This document shows positions 62,843-64,000 of a stretch of 64,000 bases of DNA, one piece after another. Numbering within the stretch: the stretch's first letter is position 1; each line of letters starts with the position of its first letter. The DNA is taken from contig NZ_VXLC01000018.1 of assembly GCF_008704205.1 (NCBI RefSeq), positions 1-64,000 on the forward strand, given 5' to 3'. The position numbers were made by a program, and so were the translations under genes. This stretch comes from Nocardia colli (GTDB taxonomy: Bacteria > Actinomycetota > Actinomycetes > Mycobacteriales > Mycobacteriaceae). The notes under the pieces are model-generated. The model was not told the origin of the DNA. It searched no databases and saw only the letters and a list, made by a program, of their open reading frames with translations.

Positions 62843-64000
62843 TCAGGGGTGGGTGGGGGTGGTGAGGTCGTAGACGGCGACGTTGCCGATGTGGACCGAG
62901 TCATAGTGGGCGGCGACCCAATCGGCGATCTCCTTGTTTCCGGATGGCCGCCACAGGCCGGGTTTGGTCGGCGGCTGGTTGGGTGCGGTTGTCGGTTGGC
63001 CGGGGTCGGGGATGATTCCGGGTTGGTCCGCGACCTTCCAGGAGTCGGGGAGTTGTACTTCCTGGGCGAGGTAGTAGGTCACCTGGTGGGTGGTGACGAG
63101 GTGTTCGAAGTCGGGGAGGGTGGGGACCGGGTCGTCGGAGGTGAAGCCGCCGATGGCGATTACGGGGGTGCGGCTGTCGAGTTCCAGGCCGGCGGCGGTG
63201 GAGGAGCGGTCGACGGCGGCAGACCATTTGGTTGTGGTGTTGCGGAGCAGCTCGGATACCTGGGGTTCGGTGGAGCCGTCGAGGAATGCGGTGACGGCGC
63301 GGCGCATTTGGTTCGCGGGGCCGGGCTTTTCGGGTCTCGCCGGTCCTACGGACGGACCTCCGCCCGTGTGTTCCTGGGGCAACGTGGCGGCCGCGTAGGC
63401 GGTGGTTCCGCCGAGTCCAGCCAGCAGGCCCGCGATAACCAGCACCGATGTGGCCCGGGCGCGCAGTCGACGGGACACGGCAGGGAAGGCGGTGGCGAGC
63501 AGCCCGAGGGCGGCGAGCACTGATACCGCGAGCAAGGTCCAGCGCAACCACGGCAGCCAGTCGGCATTCCGGTTCAGCAGTACGAAGGCCCAGACCCCGG
63601 TCGCGAGAATCATTGCGGCGGAACCGATTCGACCGAATACCTCAGAGCGCCGCCGCCAGACCTCGTGCACGCCGATGGCGAACATCCCCGCCACCGCCGG
63701 GCCGATGGCCAGTGTGTAGTAGGCGTGCATGCCGCCCTTCATGGTGGTGAACGCGATCCCATCGATGATCAACCACAGGCCGAAAACCAATGCCGCACCA
63801 CGAATTTGGTCGGTGCGCGGCGCGCGCCACCGAGAAACCAATACGACGACGAACGCCAACAGGGCGGCGGGCAACAACCAGGAGATCTCGAAGCCGATCT
63901 CACCGGTGAACAGCTTCCAATGCCCCGATCCGCCGAAGCCACCGAACCCGCCGAAACCGCCACCGCCGAGATTGCGCGGCATTTCGTAACCGGGCGGCAG
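62843..64000 (-). CDS. GT39-type glycosyltransferase, 3' part (cut by window edge)
   Basis: The last 386 residues are a close paralogue of the protein at 32884-34875. A Gly/Phe-rich loop (GGGGFGGFGGFGGSG) replaces the corresponding loop of the other copy. Several membrane helices follow, and then the soluble C-terminal domain (TPVIAIGGFTSDDPVPTLPDFEHL, ending YDLTTPTHP). The open frame runs to the edge, so the N-terminal catalytic loops are outside the window. Confidence 0.88.
   Translation of the reverse strand: MPPGYEMPRNLGGGGFGGFGGFGGSGHWKLFTGEIGFEISWLLPAALLAFVVVLVSRWRAPRTDQIRGAALVFGLWLIIDGIAFTTMKGGMHAYYTLAIGPAVAGMFAIGVHEVWRRRSEVFGRIGSAAMILATGVWAFVLLNRNADWLPWLRWTLLAVSVLAALGLLATAFPAVSRRLRARATSVLVIAGLLAGLGGTTAYAAATLPQEHTGGGPSVGPARPEKPGPANQMRRAVTAFLDGSTEPQVSELLRNTTTKWSAAVDRSSTAAGLELDSRTPVIAIGGFTSDDPVPTLPDFEHLVTTHQVTYYLAQEVQLPDSWKVADQPGIIPDPGQPTTAPNQPPTKPGLWRPSGNKEIADWVAAHYDSVHIGNVAVYDLTTPTHP

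Overview
The window is high-GC actinobacterial DNA from an unidentified member of the Mycobacteriales, most likely Nocardia or a close relative. The basis is GTG starts, start/stop overlaps, and a backbone whose gene order matches what I recall of Mycobacterium tuberculosis Rv2739c to Rv2724c: glycosyltransferase, DUF3046, recA, recX, miaB, Rv2732c-like membrane protein, DUF349 protein, Rv2728c-like protein, miaA, dapF, hflX, fadE20. A gluABCD glutamate importer lies between recX and miaB, as in corynebacteria. No tRNA, rRNA, CRISPR array or phage was recognised.

Layout. 0-0.65 kb: an HD-domain phosphonate-type oxygenase behind a GntR/HutC-type operator. 0.7-11.2 kb: core genes (transferase, DUF3046, recA with two recognisable promoters, recX) interleaved with accessory genes (TPR-kinase fusion, CGNR regulator with a VOC/PPOX/DUF1348 operon, Lrp regulator with an MFS exporter). 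11.3-16.8 kb: accessory cluster with a resolvase-like protein, a 73-aa protein, DUF6879 and an XRE-DUF5753 regulator, then a membrane M28 peptidase and two small secreted cysteine-rich proteins. 17-36 kb: gluABCD, miaB to hflX, an acyltransferase, a GT39 membrane glycosyltransferase and fadE20. 36.3-45.5 kb: MerR regulator with a membrane transporter, a nickel/cobalt ECF transporter (cbiMN-cbiQ-cbiO) with an ArsR regulator, and a flavin monooxygenase with a TetR regulator.

45.5-61 kb holds a complete uptake [NiFe]-hydrogenase locus of the actinobacterial high-affinity type (group 1h): hypA, hypB, hhyS, hhyL, a NifU/Rieske-like protein, four proteins conserved with this enzyme class plus a disordered one, a maturation protease, hypC, hypF, a second hypC, hypD, hypE and DUF6390. 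This set can build, mature and probably electronically connect an enzyme that oxidises trace H2 during starvation. The ECF transporter 4 kb upstream is a plausible nickel source. HypF carries an unusual in-frame insert of about 260 residues.

The most unexpected content is non-coding. (1) A repeat with a nearly fixed 48-nt core, running from CGGGAC to GTCCCG, occurs 11 times at four intergenic sites (10 of exactly 48 nt, one of 47), with one half copy elsewhere; in two arrays it is tandem with an exact 72-bp period. (2) Two diverged copies of a 72-nt palindrome with a GCATGC core sit between convergent gene pairs. (3) About ten degenerate units of roughly 80 bp begin over the stop codon of the acyltransferase gene. 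(4) A fragment of the monooxygenase gene 3' end is duplicated within repeat family 1. (5) A 38-codon remnant of a GT39 gene lies near a second GT39 gene that runs off the right edge.
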